The notes under the pieces: generated by a model | Told to the model about the DNA's origin: nothing | Database searches by the model: none | What the model saw: only the letters and a program-made list of their open reading frames with translations | Translations under genes and position numbers: made by a program | Assembly: GCF_000001735.4 (NCBI RefSeq) | Contig: NC_003076.8 | Coordinates: 310,001 to 374,000 of the forward strand | Source of the DNA: Arabidopsis thaliana | Taxonomy: Eukaryota; Streptophyta; Magnoliopsida; Brassicales; Brassicaceae | Direction: 5' to 3' | DNA length: 64,000 bases | Shown here: in pieces, positions 34,651 to 46,203 of the stretch | Numbering within the stretch: the stretch's first letter is position 1 | How the letters are laid out: every line of letters begins with the position of its first letter

Positions 34651-34986
34651 TTCCTCTCGCTTTTAAAGATATTAAGGAGGTAAAAAGCGAAGAAAGAAGG
34701 CTAGTCGGCCATGGCCATGGATGATGATGCAGAGCTCAAGTAAGGTTTTGATGCTTGAGGATAACTAAACTGACCAAAAAGCTTTTCTTTTTACCGGAAA
34801 AGAGCTGCAGTTTTAACATGAGCACAAGAAACTGTTATTGGAGAAAAAGAAAGAAGAGGAAGAAGAGTTTGAAAGGGTTTAGAAAAGAGAAAGAGAAAAC
34901 ACAAAAGCAGGGGAAGAGTAAAAGGGAAGGTAGAGAGCATTAATGGTGGAATTAAGACAGACACCAAGAAAAAAAACAGAGAAAAG

Positions 34987-35014
34987 TGAGAGAGAGAGAG
35001 AGAGAGAGAGAGAG
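34987..35014. repeat. PXC2: AG dinucleotide microsatellite
   Basis: About 14 uninterrupted AG units in the probable PXC2 leader/promoter. GAGA-type repeats are common near plant start sites and are bound by BPC proteins. Length polymorphism is likely. Confidence 0.85.
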
Positions 35015-35696
35015 TAAAGAGAAAAGGGAAGCTCCGGGAGATGAGTTTGAAAGCTCAAGGATTCAAGTCGCTCTAGGAGACAATCTTCTCCTCTCCCCGC
35101 TTTTTATTACTACTTTAATACTTTTTCAAAAAAAAATATAAGTAATAATAAAAAAATAAAAAAAGAGTCTATCACGCTTAAATGATCTGATCATGTAGAT
35201 GAGAGATTTGAAGCAGCAGAGACAAAGAGGATGGAGTAGAAGAGAAGTGATCTCTCCCCCGAAGCCTTTCTTGTCCCTTAGCATGCATTGCTACGCCATC
35301 ATTTCCTTTCTTTTATTATACAGATAATTACTTAAGTGATTTTAGACGATCCATCTATGAAGAAGAAGGTGTAGAGAGAGAGAGCTTCCACACCTCAAGC
35401 ACTACTACTCTTAGATTAGTCGTACCACTCACGCATGTGTTTACTAATCTTATGTCAATTATAAAAACATATGCATCTCAATGCATCATGCATGTATAGT
35501 TTATATAAGATTTTCAGTAGAATCACTTCATTGAATGCACACAGTGGAGAAGTAGCGTAAACGGTGCTCACTCCATCTCACAACCTTCCCGTTGACTTAC
35601 TTACCTTCACTCCTCTTTTCAATTTGTTCGTACGAATTTTTTTATTTATTTTGTTGGTTTTTATCTGTGAATCATACAACTAGTTTGATGGAAACT

Positions 35697-35756
35697 AACT
35701 CCTTTATTATCACTCACTAAAAAAAAAAAAAAAACTCCTTTATTATCACTCACTAA
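35697..35756. repeat. 24-bp direct repeat separated by A12
   Basis: The 24 bases at 35697-35720 recur exactly at 35733-35756. Between them are only twelve A residues (35721-35732). This resembles a target-site duplication around a retroposon reduced to its poly(A) tail. A slippage duplication is the alternative. Confidence 0.75.
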
Positions 35757-36248
35757 ATTAGGGGAGATTAAATTAATAGAGAGGCAAAAAAAAGAGGGAT
35801 AATGACTGATATGATCATTTGAGGATAAAAAAAAAACATGCCTACCAAACGATCTCAAGACTCTACCTTTGTTTCATTCCCAAGCAACAACTCACCACTT
35901 CCCATTATTATGTTTCACATGTAAAAAAAAAAAAAAAAAAACACTTACATTCATGATCCCCTACTCCCTCGAGTAGAATTGTTTTAATGTTTTTTTCAAA
36001 AAAAAAAAAATCTACTTCTAACTTCTTCTTTTTTGGTTATGATTAACACAAATTCTTAGTAACAATGTTTTGTTCAATATACAGATATTATAAGGACAAC
36101 TATCACTCTTCAACTTTAATTTCAAGTTGAATGTATTGTGAATCAAGATGTGACCATCGTTTCTCAATTCGATGGAATTGTTTATCCATTGTTAGGTAGG
36201 TATAGAAATTGTCTTCTTTTCCTATAAAAACTGTACACTTACCAATTT

Positions 36249-36268
36249 TGTGTGTGTGTGTGTGTGTG
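36249..36268. repeat. GT dinucleotide microsatellite
   Basis: About ten GT units in AT-rich intergenic DNA. Confidence 0.8.
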
Positions 36269-37016
36269 TACGTGGTGTTTATTATAAATGAGTATTTGAC
36301 ACCCAAAGAAAGAAAAGAATAACAAATATGTATGGTTTAGCCCAAACTAATGATAGACGTAACCAATATGGTTTTATATGTAATGTTAAATCCCTGTGCA
36401 CCCTGCATTAACCATGTCCATGCCATCACAACTGACCCTATATTCTCTGTTCTCATGACACACGACATGTTAATTTCTAATTTTGGGTTAATGGGCCCAG
36501 CCACAAAACATATTCAAAGCTTCGATTGCCCAAGAGTTGAAGTTGTCCAATAGGGAGCAAATATATATCTCCCGCTTCCATTTGCTTGACGTAACAACAG
36601 ATTTTATTCTGACTTGGGCATGTTCACCTAATTAATGGGCTTTTTTATTCTGAATATCAGGCCCATATTTGACTCCTCAACTTATAAGCCTTATTTATTA
36701 TATGCATTTAATTTCCATGTACTGTCACTGATCAAGCTCTTATCAAACTTTTTTTTTTGTTTAGTTTTTAAATACCGTAAACACAAATCAAAATTAACAA
36801 GGTTTTAAATATTTTGAAATAAATAAATAAAATATCAAATTTAAATATTTTGGTTTCTGTTTAAATTTGAGCAAAAAATATATGCTTCAAACATCTAAAA
36901 AGCGATATTAGACCATTTATTATGGGGTCAATATATTGACATTCTTATATCATGCCTTTCATCCTATAAACATTAGTCAAAGCATAAAACGGTCTTAAAA
37001 TTAAAAATATATAATA

Positions 37017-38366
37017 CTAGATAAGGCCCGCCTAAATAGGCGGGTGTAAGATGTAAATGTAATTTTTATCGATAATATTTAAATTTTGAATAGTAAAATA
37101 ATAATCGATACATTGTTCTTGATATATAATTTTGAATAGTAAAATAGTAGTCTTATACATTTTATTTTGTTATACCCATTCAATCTTATTGATGATATTT
37201 GAAGTATAAATAGTAACCTACACACTTTTTTTTATATTATAATTTAGTATTTAGAAGAAAAAATAAATTTTTATCTTATACATTCAATTTTGTAATACAA
37301 TTTAACTATCTATTTCATAAAAAACTCGATTTTAATTCTACACACTTTATCTTACTTGATAATGATTTCATGTCAAAATAGTATATATATATGAGATCAA
37401 ATCTATATCTTAGTTAATATTAAAAATTATTAACAATTAACAAAACATAATTCATAATAATAAAACATTTGTTAATACCATATATATTAAAAATTTGACC
37501 AATAACATATATATATATATATATATATTTTTGTTAATTTTCCTTTTGGTTAAGAAAAATAAAATATAATATTTTTTAGATATAGACATATGAATTAGTA
37601 TATGTTAATAATAATTTATTTTTTAGTTTTCTATTTCTTTAAGAAGAAAAAAGTTAATTGATTTCTTTTTACGTATTTCTATTTCTTTAAGAAGAAAAAA
37701 GTTAATTGTTTTCTTACACATATCAACATCTGATCGATAGATTTGACACGTGGCATAATCCTATGAGTTAGTAACTTTGAAAACCATACTTTATATAATA
37801 AGATTGTTTTTTTGTTAATTTTCCTTTTGGTTAAGAAAAATAAAATATAATATTTTTTAGATATAGACATATGAATTAGTATATGTTAATAATGATTTAT
37901 TTTTTAGTTTTCTATTTCCTTAAGAAAAAAAAAGTTAATTGATTTCTTTTTAAGTATTTCTATTTCTTTGAGAAGAAAAAAGTTAATTATTTTCTTACAC
38001 ATGTCAACATCTGATCGATAGATTTGACACGTGACATAATCTTATGAGTTAGTAACTTTGAAAACCATACTTTATATAATAAGATTTTTTTTTTTGCTAA
38101 TTTTCCTTTTGGTTAAGAAAAATAAAATGTAATATTTTTTAGATATAGACATATGAATTAGTATATGTTAATAATGATTTATTTTTTAGTTTTCTATTTC
38201 TTTAAGAAGAAAAAAGTTAATTGATTTCTTTTTAAGTATTTCTATTTCTTTAAGAAGAAAAAAATTAATTATTTTCTTACACATGTCAACATCTGATCGA
38301 TAGATTTGACACGTAACATAATCATATGAATTAGTAACTTTGAAAACCATATTTTATATAATAAGA
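37017..38366 (-). mobile_element. Non-autonomous Helitron with triplicated 5' terminus
   Basis: Read on the minus strand, the element begins TCTTATTATATAAA at 38366 after an A. It ends with a GC-rich hairpin (CCCGCC-TATTTA-GGCGGG, about 37026-37043) followed shortly by CTAG at 37020-37017, and then T. This is the Helitron signature: 5' TC, 3' hairpin plus CTRR, inserted between A and T. The element is about 1.35 kb and has no Rep/helicase coding sequence. Its 5' terminal unit of about 281 bp occurs three times in tandem, each copy starting with A followed by TC at 38366, 38084 and 37803. Confidence 0.8.
37530..38366 (-). repeat. Three tandem copies of a 281-bp Helitron 5' unit
   Basis: Copies lie at about 37530-37803, 37804-38084 and 38085-38366. 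By eye they differ at few positions. Each carries inside it a shorter duplicated block with about 48-bp spacing (for example 37631 and 37679 in the first copy). An AT dinucleotide run at 37505-37528 borders the array. Confidence 0.85.
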
Positions 38367-39976
38367 TTGAATTTAAATAAAAACATTGAAAAACATAGGT
38401 TTTAAAAAAAAAAATCAAATTATAAATTGTTATTTTCCATATATTTTGGGAATCAATTATATGATATATATATAGCATATATTTATTTGTTTGACCAGAA
38501 GAACGATGGAGATGGAACAAATTAGCTACATTGAATATATCATGTTTAATTAGAATGGTAAATAATATTACATACTACTATTACTGTACAGTACGTCGAT
38601 TAATTAGAATGGTAAATTACGATCCGCTGGCCGAAGAAGTACGGAAGAAAGTGGAAACGATTTTGACCAGAAAAGTGAGAGCCAAGTGTGAATATCGCAG
38701 TGTGTTTATACTTAACCAACCCATCAATTCAAATCAAGAATGAGACTTTATTTTTCCACACGGACGTTGCTTTCACTCTTACCTCTTGTTAACCTAAGCT
38801 TTTGGAGTCATCTTATCTTATAAATACGACTAAATTTAAATATATGTCTATAGTATAATTATATATAGGAAATTCACATTAAACATACAAGTACGTATCA
38901 ATATGAAAGTAAATAAAAATGCATTACACGTTTATAACGAGACTAACAAGAAACTTAAGCCTACACTCTCTGTAGTACCGGAGCTAATGAGCTTGATATT
39001 TTTTGCTAACTAGCTTGATATTTTCTTAAGGTCGTATAATGTATATTGTAGCTACGTACATATCCTTAAGTAAGAAAGATTCGTGTCCATTTACCTGATT
39101 AATTTCTCCATGAAGAGTTTAATATGCGGCCTATACTTTAAAGTTAATTGTGTCATGAATCATGCATTCGTCCTGAATGATTAACGTACCAAACAGTATT
39201 CGTCATCCTAATTTTGTTTTTATAGAATTCTTAAACAGCATCAATCTATGGGTTGGGTACTTGATTAGGATAATCTTAAGTATCCGTTTTATTTTATATT
39301 GCATCATATAGGTACGCTCACAATATAATTACTAAACAAGAGGGGGACCATGACATGTTAAATGTTATATTAAAATAAAAGAAATGAGATTCATTATCAA
39401 CATTTGTTTTATGTTTTTTCAAGGAGAACTATATTCTTGGCTCATAGAAATGAGTAATTATTAGTCAATAGAAAGGCCCTTTTTTTAACTCTAAAGGAGA
39501 TATAGTTTTTTTTCTTCTTTCCTGATTATATATGTATGATTAATATAAATGAGTTGGTTAGTGAGTACTTAGGGCAGAAGGGTCAAGAAGGTATCTTTAT
39601 CTTTCTGATTAGCTTCAATGGCAAGTTCATCATTGACCTGACCAACAATTTCTTGGGTCGCTACTTTTTGACCCTCGTGTTAGAATTTTGTACGAATAAC
39701 CGGATATGCGTTAGCGATTCCGGTCTTTCAATTTGTTTATATAAAATCAATAAATCAATATCGTATTAAATCAATAAATCAATACCGGATTACATACAAA
39801 TATATTTTAATTTATATATACATTTTTGCAGTCATTTTGTGAAATAAATCATGGAGTTGGAACTTACTTACAATGGCTGTCACTGGCTTTTAATTATTGA
39901 TTTTTTTTTTTTGCAATAAATTAATTAACAAATAAAAAACATTCCAAATATATTTCAATCTCATATATCACGCAAA
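38367..39976. other. AT-rich intergenic DNA
   Basis: No gene or complete element recognised. Open frames at 38531-38743 and 39536-39769 show no known motif. Confidence 0.4.
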
Positions 39977-40197
39977 TTTCTCCAAAATTTGAACTAGATT
40001 TCGATAACTATTTAAAACAAAAAATATTTGACAGACCAAAATACAATTGCAATCCCTTAAAATGAGCAAAACACACCTAAATACATTTCTTATCAATTCA
40101 CTAAACTTATTTCTCCAAAATTTGAACTAGATTTCGACAACTATTTAAAACAAAAATTTGTTTGACAAACTAAAATACAATTGCAATCCCATAAAAC
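39977..40197. repeat. Direct repeat of about 90 bp with 133-bp period
   Basis: The segment starting TTTCTCCAAAATTTGAACTA at 39977 recurs at 40110 with a few substitutions and continues alike for about 88 bases (to 40066 and 40197). It lies just upstream of a Helitron 3' end and is probably part of that element. Confidence 0.7.
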
Positions 40198-40224
40198 ATT
40201 TATTTTCATTATATATTTAAATTA

Positions 40225-40410
40225 GCGGTGTACTGCGGGTTTTTTTTATAGGACGGGTTTGGCGGAACGGGTTTGGAAGGACGTTACTTAATAACAACAG
40301 TAAACTATAAAATAAAAATAATTTATAGATAGATATAATTTGCAAACTTTTATATATACTGATTTTAAAAAATAAATTGTTTCTGCGGTGTACCGCTGGT
40401 TAAAATCTAG
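40225..40410 (+). mobile_element. Helitron 3' end
   Basis: A short hairpin (CTGCGGTGTACCGCTGG, 40383-40399) is followed by TTAAAATCTAG ending at 40410 and then T, the expected Helitron 3' terminus with CTRR. A related hairpin motif, GCGGTGTACTGCGGGTT, lies at 40225-40241, and another diverged one is at 44951-44969. The 5' end could not be placed. The direct repeats at 39977-40197 may belong to the same element. Confidence 0.6.
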
Positions 40411-41135
40411 TTTATTGTTATGATAGAAGTGACGAAAAACATGTTATCCTGCGTGCCGATGAAACAAACAGCTTCAAAAATTTGTGCCAAACACAAACTT
40501 TAGCAAGTTTTTTAAATTAAAAAATCTTGTTTAAATTTGTAGTTATGTTACTGTGGCGAAACTCCGGCGGCTGTAGACAGTGGTCCAACGAGTGAAAACC
40601 CTAGCTCAAACAAATTTTCGTTTTTTTTTTTGGTCCTAGTTTGATATGTGTGCTCGGTCGCTCGATGAAGCTCATAGAGACACGAGCATTGTCTCATGCT
40701 TAAATGCGTACCATAAGCCACTTGCAAAGAATGATTGTTTCTCTGGATTCAAACATTGGGTACTAGCTAGGTACTGTTCAATGTAGAATAAATCCACCAA
40801 GTCTAGATCTGCTTCAACGTCACCCTCTTTTCTTATAAAAGAGTAGTATACATATATTATCACATAAATGTCCGCTGATGGTTGAAAGGTACTAGAAAAC
40901 TTTACTCAAAGGTTTGTTTATGAAAGATTCCCGTATGTATAAAATTGGAAAAGCTGGCAACAACAGTACAACCTTCATGTATTATTGTAGGTTAATATGA
41001 TGAGTACTCAAACAAAATCACCAAGTAGAGATTGAAACATATTACATGGAGATGTATAAGACTATATATATATATAGAGGTTTTTAGGATTAAAGAAGCT
41101 ATATATGTATGATGATAGAGCTGAGGGATATAGTG
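40411..41135. other. Intergenic DNA downstream of WRKY62
   Basis: Contains the WRKY62 3' region. A moderately GC-richer patch at 40555-40820 is seen, with a minus-strand frame at 40672-40863 that has no motif. It could be a noncoding transcript, but there is no diagnostic sequence. Confidence 0.4.
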
Positions 41136-42013
41136 TCATGATGATAAGTCGTGAGATGTCCAGAAAGGATTAAACTCGAAAGCCTCCACGGCGAGGGCAA
41201 CCTCGGACGACATCCACTGGGATGGAGACCAATCTTCTGCTATCACCGGTTTCATGTATTCATCTTTGATGCGATCCTGATGATTCTGATGTTGGCGGAG
41301 GTTAGAGGTGGAGGAGGAGAAGCTGATGTTGGGGTGACCGAATCGGATCATGTGGGATCCCTCGTGCTCTTCGAAGTCAGATGTGTCAATGGGGAAAGTT
41401 GCATAAGCTTGATGAAGCTGGCATATGTGCTGGCCGAAGTAAGTGGTTGAGTACAATGGAGGATTGTGTTGGATCTTTTGAACCTGCTTCTTTGCTTCAC
41501 AGTTCTGGTCCTTGGTGTAGGCACACTTGTAGTAACTCCTTTGGTACTCAGATTCTTTGATCTGCTTTTGTCCGTATTTCCTCCAGAGGAAGCCGTCGTG
41601 GTAGATCGGGGTTGAAGATTCGTGTCTATGGTAGTCTGAGCTCTCTGCCATAGATGTCTTTCTGCAACCACATGAGATTCATGATGGTGAGCAATCACTC
41701 AAAGATAGAACATTTTCAATTTATGAATATGATGTTTATATTCATACCTTCCCCTCTTGTGAAGTGGTTTCCTGGAGCTCTCAAGCACAGGAGAAGAGTC
41801 CTGAGGAGATGAGTTATTGGATTGATCGTCTTGGTGGTCATTAGTATCGATCAAGATGGAGAGCGCATCTGAGAAACAATGGAGGACGGACTTGGCCAAA
41901 TCCTCCCTTTCCATGGACGAGTCTGACTCGGTCTGGTCCATGATGAGCAGCTGGTTGGCGCACCCATGCCCGTGAAGCAACTTCTCCATAGCCTTTTGTT
42001 GGCAAGAGTTCAT
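41136..42013 (-). CDS. WRKY62: WRKY transcription factor 62 (group III)
   Basis: Exons 41748-42013 and 41136-41661, with an 86-nt intron, give 263 residues. The N-terminal region (about 1-85) is acidic/polar with a KPLHKRGRK basic cluster bridging the splice. The single WRKY domain (about 105-165) holds WRKYGQK and a C-x7-C ... H-x-C zinc site (CAYTKDQNC, then HIC), which defines group III. The C-terminus is Ser/His-rich. The protein is a nuclear factor binding W boxes. WRKY62 is known as a SA/JA- and NPR1-linked modulator of defence genes, close to WRKY38. It matches the recalled At5g01900 in length and intron. The promoter on its right carries TGACG motifs, fitting TGA-factor control. Confidence 0.95.
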
Positions 42014-42108
42014 CTTTTTTTGTTTTTTTTTGAGTAAATACTTATAATTATTGCTCTGTGGGTTTATTAAGTTTAGAGATGTGATCCATTGTGTCTCTCT
42101 CTCTTTAG

Positions 42109-42117
42109 ATATATATA
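42109..42117 (-). promoter_or_regulatory. WRKY62: Probable TATA box of WRKY62
   Basis: An alternating TATATATAT run on the minus strand lies about 95-105 nt upstream of the start codon, with a GA-rich leader between. Confidence 0.5.
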
Positions 42118-42703
42118 CGAATAGGTCGAGAAGACGAGATAATGGTCTTGTTACGAAGTTTCGTACGTGTGAGAGAGTTTAGTCAATTACTATACACTCC
42201 TTCGTTAACCTCTCTATCGGATGTACTATTACGTAATTCGTATTAGCAATGTGCGGATTAATAAGTGGCCCCTCGAGAATATAAAGACAAAAAACAAACA
42301 AACAAGTAGGAGTATTACTAGTTGACTTACCCAACAACTCTTCTAATTATAAAGTTAGTTAATGAATTATGTGTAAACTCTTATCTAACAACCATGACTT
42401 CTTAGATCTCTAGTCTCTACTACTTAATTAGGTTCGCATCTCCAAATAATCAGTAATAAGTACTCCTAGAATTAGGAAAAAACCATCAAACAAGATTCCA
42501 TATATCTATTTGATGTCGTCGCGTAAAATCAACTGAATAAAAAGTCCGTTTTGTTGTAAAATTGAGTAAACTCTCACAACGGTGGCGGTGAACGTATATA
42601 AGTCATGTGACACGGCACCTGAGAAGATGGAACGGCGAATAAACGGCCGTAGAAAAAGGAGGAGGCAGCCACTTTGAAAGGCGAGAGAGAGCTTCATCAA
42701 GAG

Positions 42704-42750
42704 TGACGTAGGGTTCGGTGACCTCATCTTACCTTGATGGCGTGACGTCA
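42704..42750 (-). promoter_or_regulatory. WRKY62: Pair of TGACG (TGA-factor) motifs upstream of WRKY62
   Basis: TGACGT at 42704-42709 and the palindrome TGACGTCA at 42743-42750 lie about 0.7 kb upstream of the WRKY62 ATG. Paired TGACG elements of this kind are bound by TGA bZIP factors together with NPR1, which agrees with the known SA-dependent behaviour of WRKY62. W-box cores (TTGAC) also occur, for example at 42321-42325. Confidence 0.5.
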
Positions 42751-43865
42751 TGGATAGTTGAATTATGGATGACAGATAATGCACTAATCAAATCTAATCT
42801 CATCAATCCAACGATGGATATCAACTGCTTCAAAAGTATTTCTGGTTTTGTAATATAATAAGCGTAATCCGCATGTGCTTGTTTAGATGTCTACTTATGT
42901 TTCTTTTCTTATACTAAATTAATGTCTAGATCTAGTACGTAACAGCTTCAACTTTTTATTTCTCTCTTACCCTTTTCTTCCTTTATTAGTATAAATTAGT
43001 AAAATAACCATTACACTAAGCTACATAAATCATAAATTAAAGTAGCCTTTGTTTCTGCTTCAATATCGGCGGCTCAGTTTCTTTCACCTTATTAGGTTGC
43101 GACTTTAATTTCCTCCATCACTAATATGTAACTTTAATTATACTATTGTTTACTGGACTTCCCTAAACTTGGTCGAATCCGGATTTGAGCCTCCCATTTT
43201 TATGTACGTTTAGATAATAGCTGGGATAACATGATCCCTCAAATCACGATGCTTGATGTAATTTTAAAAAAAAAATCTCGAATTCTCGCTGCTATATGTA
43301 CGTGTTGGTGTTCTATACGGACCTTAAATGGTTAACTACATATATAAAGCAGCATTAATCAAATAATTCTTCAGAAATATAACCTGAGTACTTAAATATA
43401 TCTTAATTATATGGCAGTAATACGCCTCATCCACTAGTTTCGGACGTTAACACGCATGTGAACTATCAACGGTGTCAGACTCCAACGGCCTTACTCTTAC
43501 CCTTATTAGGTAACGTGCCCTAACGTTAAGTTTTTTTTTTCTTTCCCTAACGTTAAGCTCTCTCACGTTATAATGTTTATTGCTTAACCCTAGCTTGGAT
43601 CCAATCTTCTCACCCAATATCGTCCGCTAAACGAAACTATAAAGCACTTTTCTTAACAATTAACATTTTTTTTTGTCAACGTGCAAAGTAGTATTTAGAT
43701 GGTGAAGTAATAATACCTACGCTTCGTTTATATAGGTAATCACCAGTCAACAGTCGACGGTCAACCCACAAAAAAATGTAAATATAATCAAACAAATAAT
43801 AAAATTGAGTTTAGTGCATAAAATGTATAAGCACGATAAAAACTATTGTAGGTAATTTTGCAAGT

Positions 43866-46203
43866 TTATATATACTAGGTGAGTACCAACGATACGCGTG
43901 GGTTGTTGTTTTGAAAATTGTTTAAAAACAATTATGTTTAACTATTTTTATTGCTAAATTTTGTTATTTTCTTATATGTTATTATGTAATTAATAAAATT
44001 ATATTCATTTTATGTAATTATATTTGTATACTTAGATTCACTTTTGATTCAAAAATCAATTATATTTTTTTCATGTATAAATCTTCTTATCTATATACCC
44101 AAGATTCTAATCATTTTTTAACTATCATGAAATACTTATATCCTACTATATTATTTGGGAAGTACATTTTAAATGTAACCTTATTTTTTGTAAGTAATTA
44201 CATAGGTATGCCATTAGAAAGAAAATTTAAAAAGTAAATTAATTCATCTCTTCAAAAATTAAAAAGTAAAATACTAATTTAATTAAAAAAAAAATACATT
44301 ATTACTTTCTAAAAAAATAACCAATTAAAATCAACAAATTAGATTTGATATCTAAATTATCATATTAATTTTTTTATTAATTATTATAGTTCACCTCTCA
44401 TCTTTATATGATTATAATTTTGCGAAATATCATCGTTATAAACAAATAATTAGATTTTTTTTGCATATACCATAATTTGAATTTTTAAAAATGAATATAA
44501 ACTTTTCAATACATAAAAGAATATTATAACGGGTCAAAAATAGATTTAAGAAAACTTTCTACTGAGTACTGGGTCATAATTTGAATATTTATATTCAATT
44601 TCATATTTTATTTTTGAAATTCATAATTTTATATACTACAATAATTAATAACATATTAGATTTTTTATGTGTATGATGTGATTCAATTTTTAATACAAGC
44701 TGGAAAATCCTAGAATTGACAGGTTTAGATCGATATTAATATATACAAGATGGTATACTAAAGGTGAAACTCTAAAATTAACAATCAAAATACAAGTGTA
44801 TAATTTTAAACACTAAACAATATAAATAATATCGACAAAACATATACAACTCGCAGTTTACTATACATTTAAAATCAAATAAAATAATATCATATATTTG
44901 TAATTATCTTTACAATAAAAGTTTTTAGTTTAACTAAAATATAAGCTTACCTGCGGTATACTGCAGGTTAAAATTATAAATAGGTAGATTACCATCACGA
45001 TGTATGTACCTTCTCAGATACACACCTATCAAAAACTTAAAACCTTTCAAAATCTCTTGGTATATTCAAATTAAGATTCTTCATTCATGGAATCATTATT
45101 CCAAGGGTTTTGGGATGTCTTATGAATAATTTTGGCAGAAGAGGATGTAAAATTTTTTGAATAAAAAGTAGTCAGCAAAATATATGTTTTTTGGGGAGTT
45201 TTTAGATCATTAAATCAGAGAATAGGGCTGGCATATGAGTAACTCATTCGAGTTCGGGTAGAACCCGTTCGGGTTTGGGATTAATGGGTATATTATTTAC
45301 TACCCAATAGAATAATTCTAAATATTTGGTTCTGGTTTGGGTCGGGTCCATTTGGGTTTGGGTCAGTTTGGATAAAAAGTTTCATGCCCTAAAAATACCC
45401 AAAAAATAGAAACGGGTATTTGTTTGTAGATAGAGGGTCTCCAAACAAAAAAAGCTTTTAAATTTGTTAAATTTTCATAAATTTAATTATATTTGAATAT
45501 ATTTTACTAAATTTTGACAAACAGAACAAATAATTTTTGAATAGTTTAGTTGTTTTGGATATTTAGGTCCAAAATTAATTGACATATTTAGATTTATAAT
45601 TATAATCTTAGATAATTAGATTATATTACGATTAAATATAATTAATATTTTGGATATTAAATTAATGTTTGGGTTTTTGAATACCCTTTTTGGGTAACGG
45701 GTAATTTCTGGACCAATCAGATATCCACGGGTTTACTAAAACTCTACCCAATAAGGAAATTTCCTAAAATTCTAACCCGCCTTAACCCGGTTATTTGGTT
45801 CGGATATTTGATTGGTTATCGGGTCCGTTTTTTCGTGAGCCCTATCAAAGATAATCTAATATAGGGTCCAATTAGGTCCACAAATATAACCAAAATACTA
45901 TACAAAGACTAATTATAAGTTAGCCCAAAAATTAGATCTTCTAATACAAGGGAAACATGTTTTTTACCAAAGCAACTTGTATACAAATTTTACACATTTA
46001 CTTAAAACTACATATGTTGTATTTATTATAAAAATAATATTTTTAAACAAAGTCAATCTAATGTAGCATTATATGCAAATAGTAAAAACATTAAAAAATA
46101 TTATGGCATCACTTTTATACTATACTATTTCTTATGTAATTCAAACAAAATATACAATTTAATTTATAAATGCTCGTGCTGTATAGCACGGGTTATGATC
46201 TAG
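43866..46203 (+). mobile_element. Helitron-like element, interrupted
   Basis: The right end is a hairpin (CGTGCTGTATAGCACG, 46175-46190) followed by GGTTATGATCTAG ending at 46203 and then T, a standard Helitron 3' terminus. The left end is placed by the phrase TACTAGGTGAGTACC, starting about 43872 and resembling family 5' ends, but the initial TC is not preserved. The interior is AT-rich without transposase coding. It contains a diverged second 3'-like hairpin at 44951-44969 and the hAT-like insertion at 45223-45844, so it may be a composite of two elements. Confidence 0.5.
45223..45844. mobile_element. Non-autonomous hAT-like element (622 bp)
   Basis: The ends are TAGGGCTGGC (45223-45232) and, inverted, TAGGGCTCAC (from 45844 leftwards), matching 8 of 10 bases and resembling plant hAT termini. 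The flanking octamers TCAGAGAA and TCAAAGAT match at 6 of 8 positions, as for an aged 8-bp target-site duplication. The sub-terminal regions are rich in GGGT/CGGGTT motifs in both orientations (45250-45420 and 45660-45840). No transposase frame is present. Confidence 0.65.

Larger units (their letters stand above)
34651..37016. other. PXC2 upstream region and intergenic DNA
   Basis: The first 500 bases are GA-rich on the + strand (CT-rich in the PXC2 direction) and include the AG microsatellite at 34987-35014. They look like PXC2 leader and promoter. Beyond that the DNA is AT-rich with poly(A) runs (35721-35732, 35923-35941, 35999-36010) and a GT microsatellite at 36249-36268. An open frame at 36350-36553 has no recognisable domain. 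Confidence 0.5.

Noticed and set aside
37530..38366. CRISPR-like or satellite array
   Set aside because: Units of 281 bp with no spacers and a Helitron 5' motif at each start; eukaryotic genome. It is a transposon-derived tandem repeat.
40672..40863. Small minus-strand gene downstream of WRKY62
   Set aside because: Open frame of 63 codons without motif or conserved context; insufficient support.
44951..44969. Independent Helitron 3' end
   Set aside because: The hairpin resembles the 40383 motif, but the expected CTAG is not present (AAATTATAAA follows). Kept only as a possible decayed end inside the larger element.
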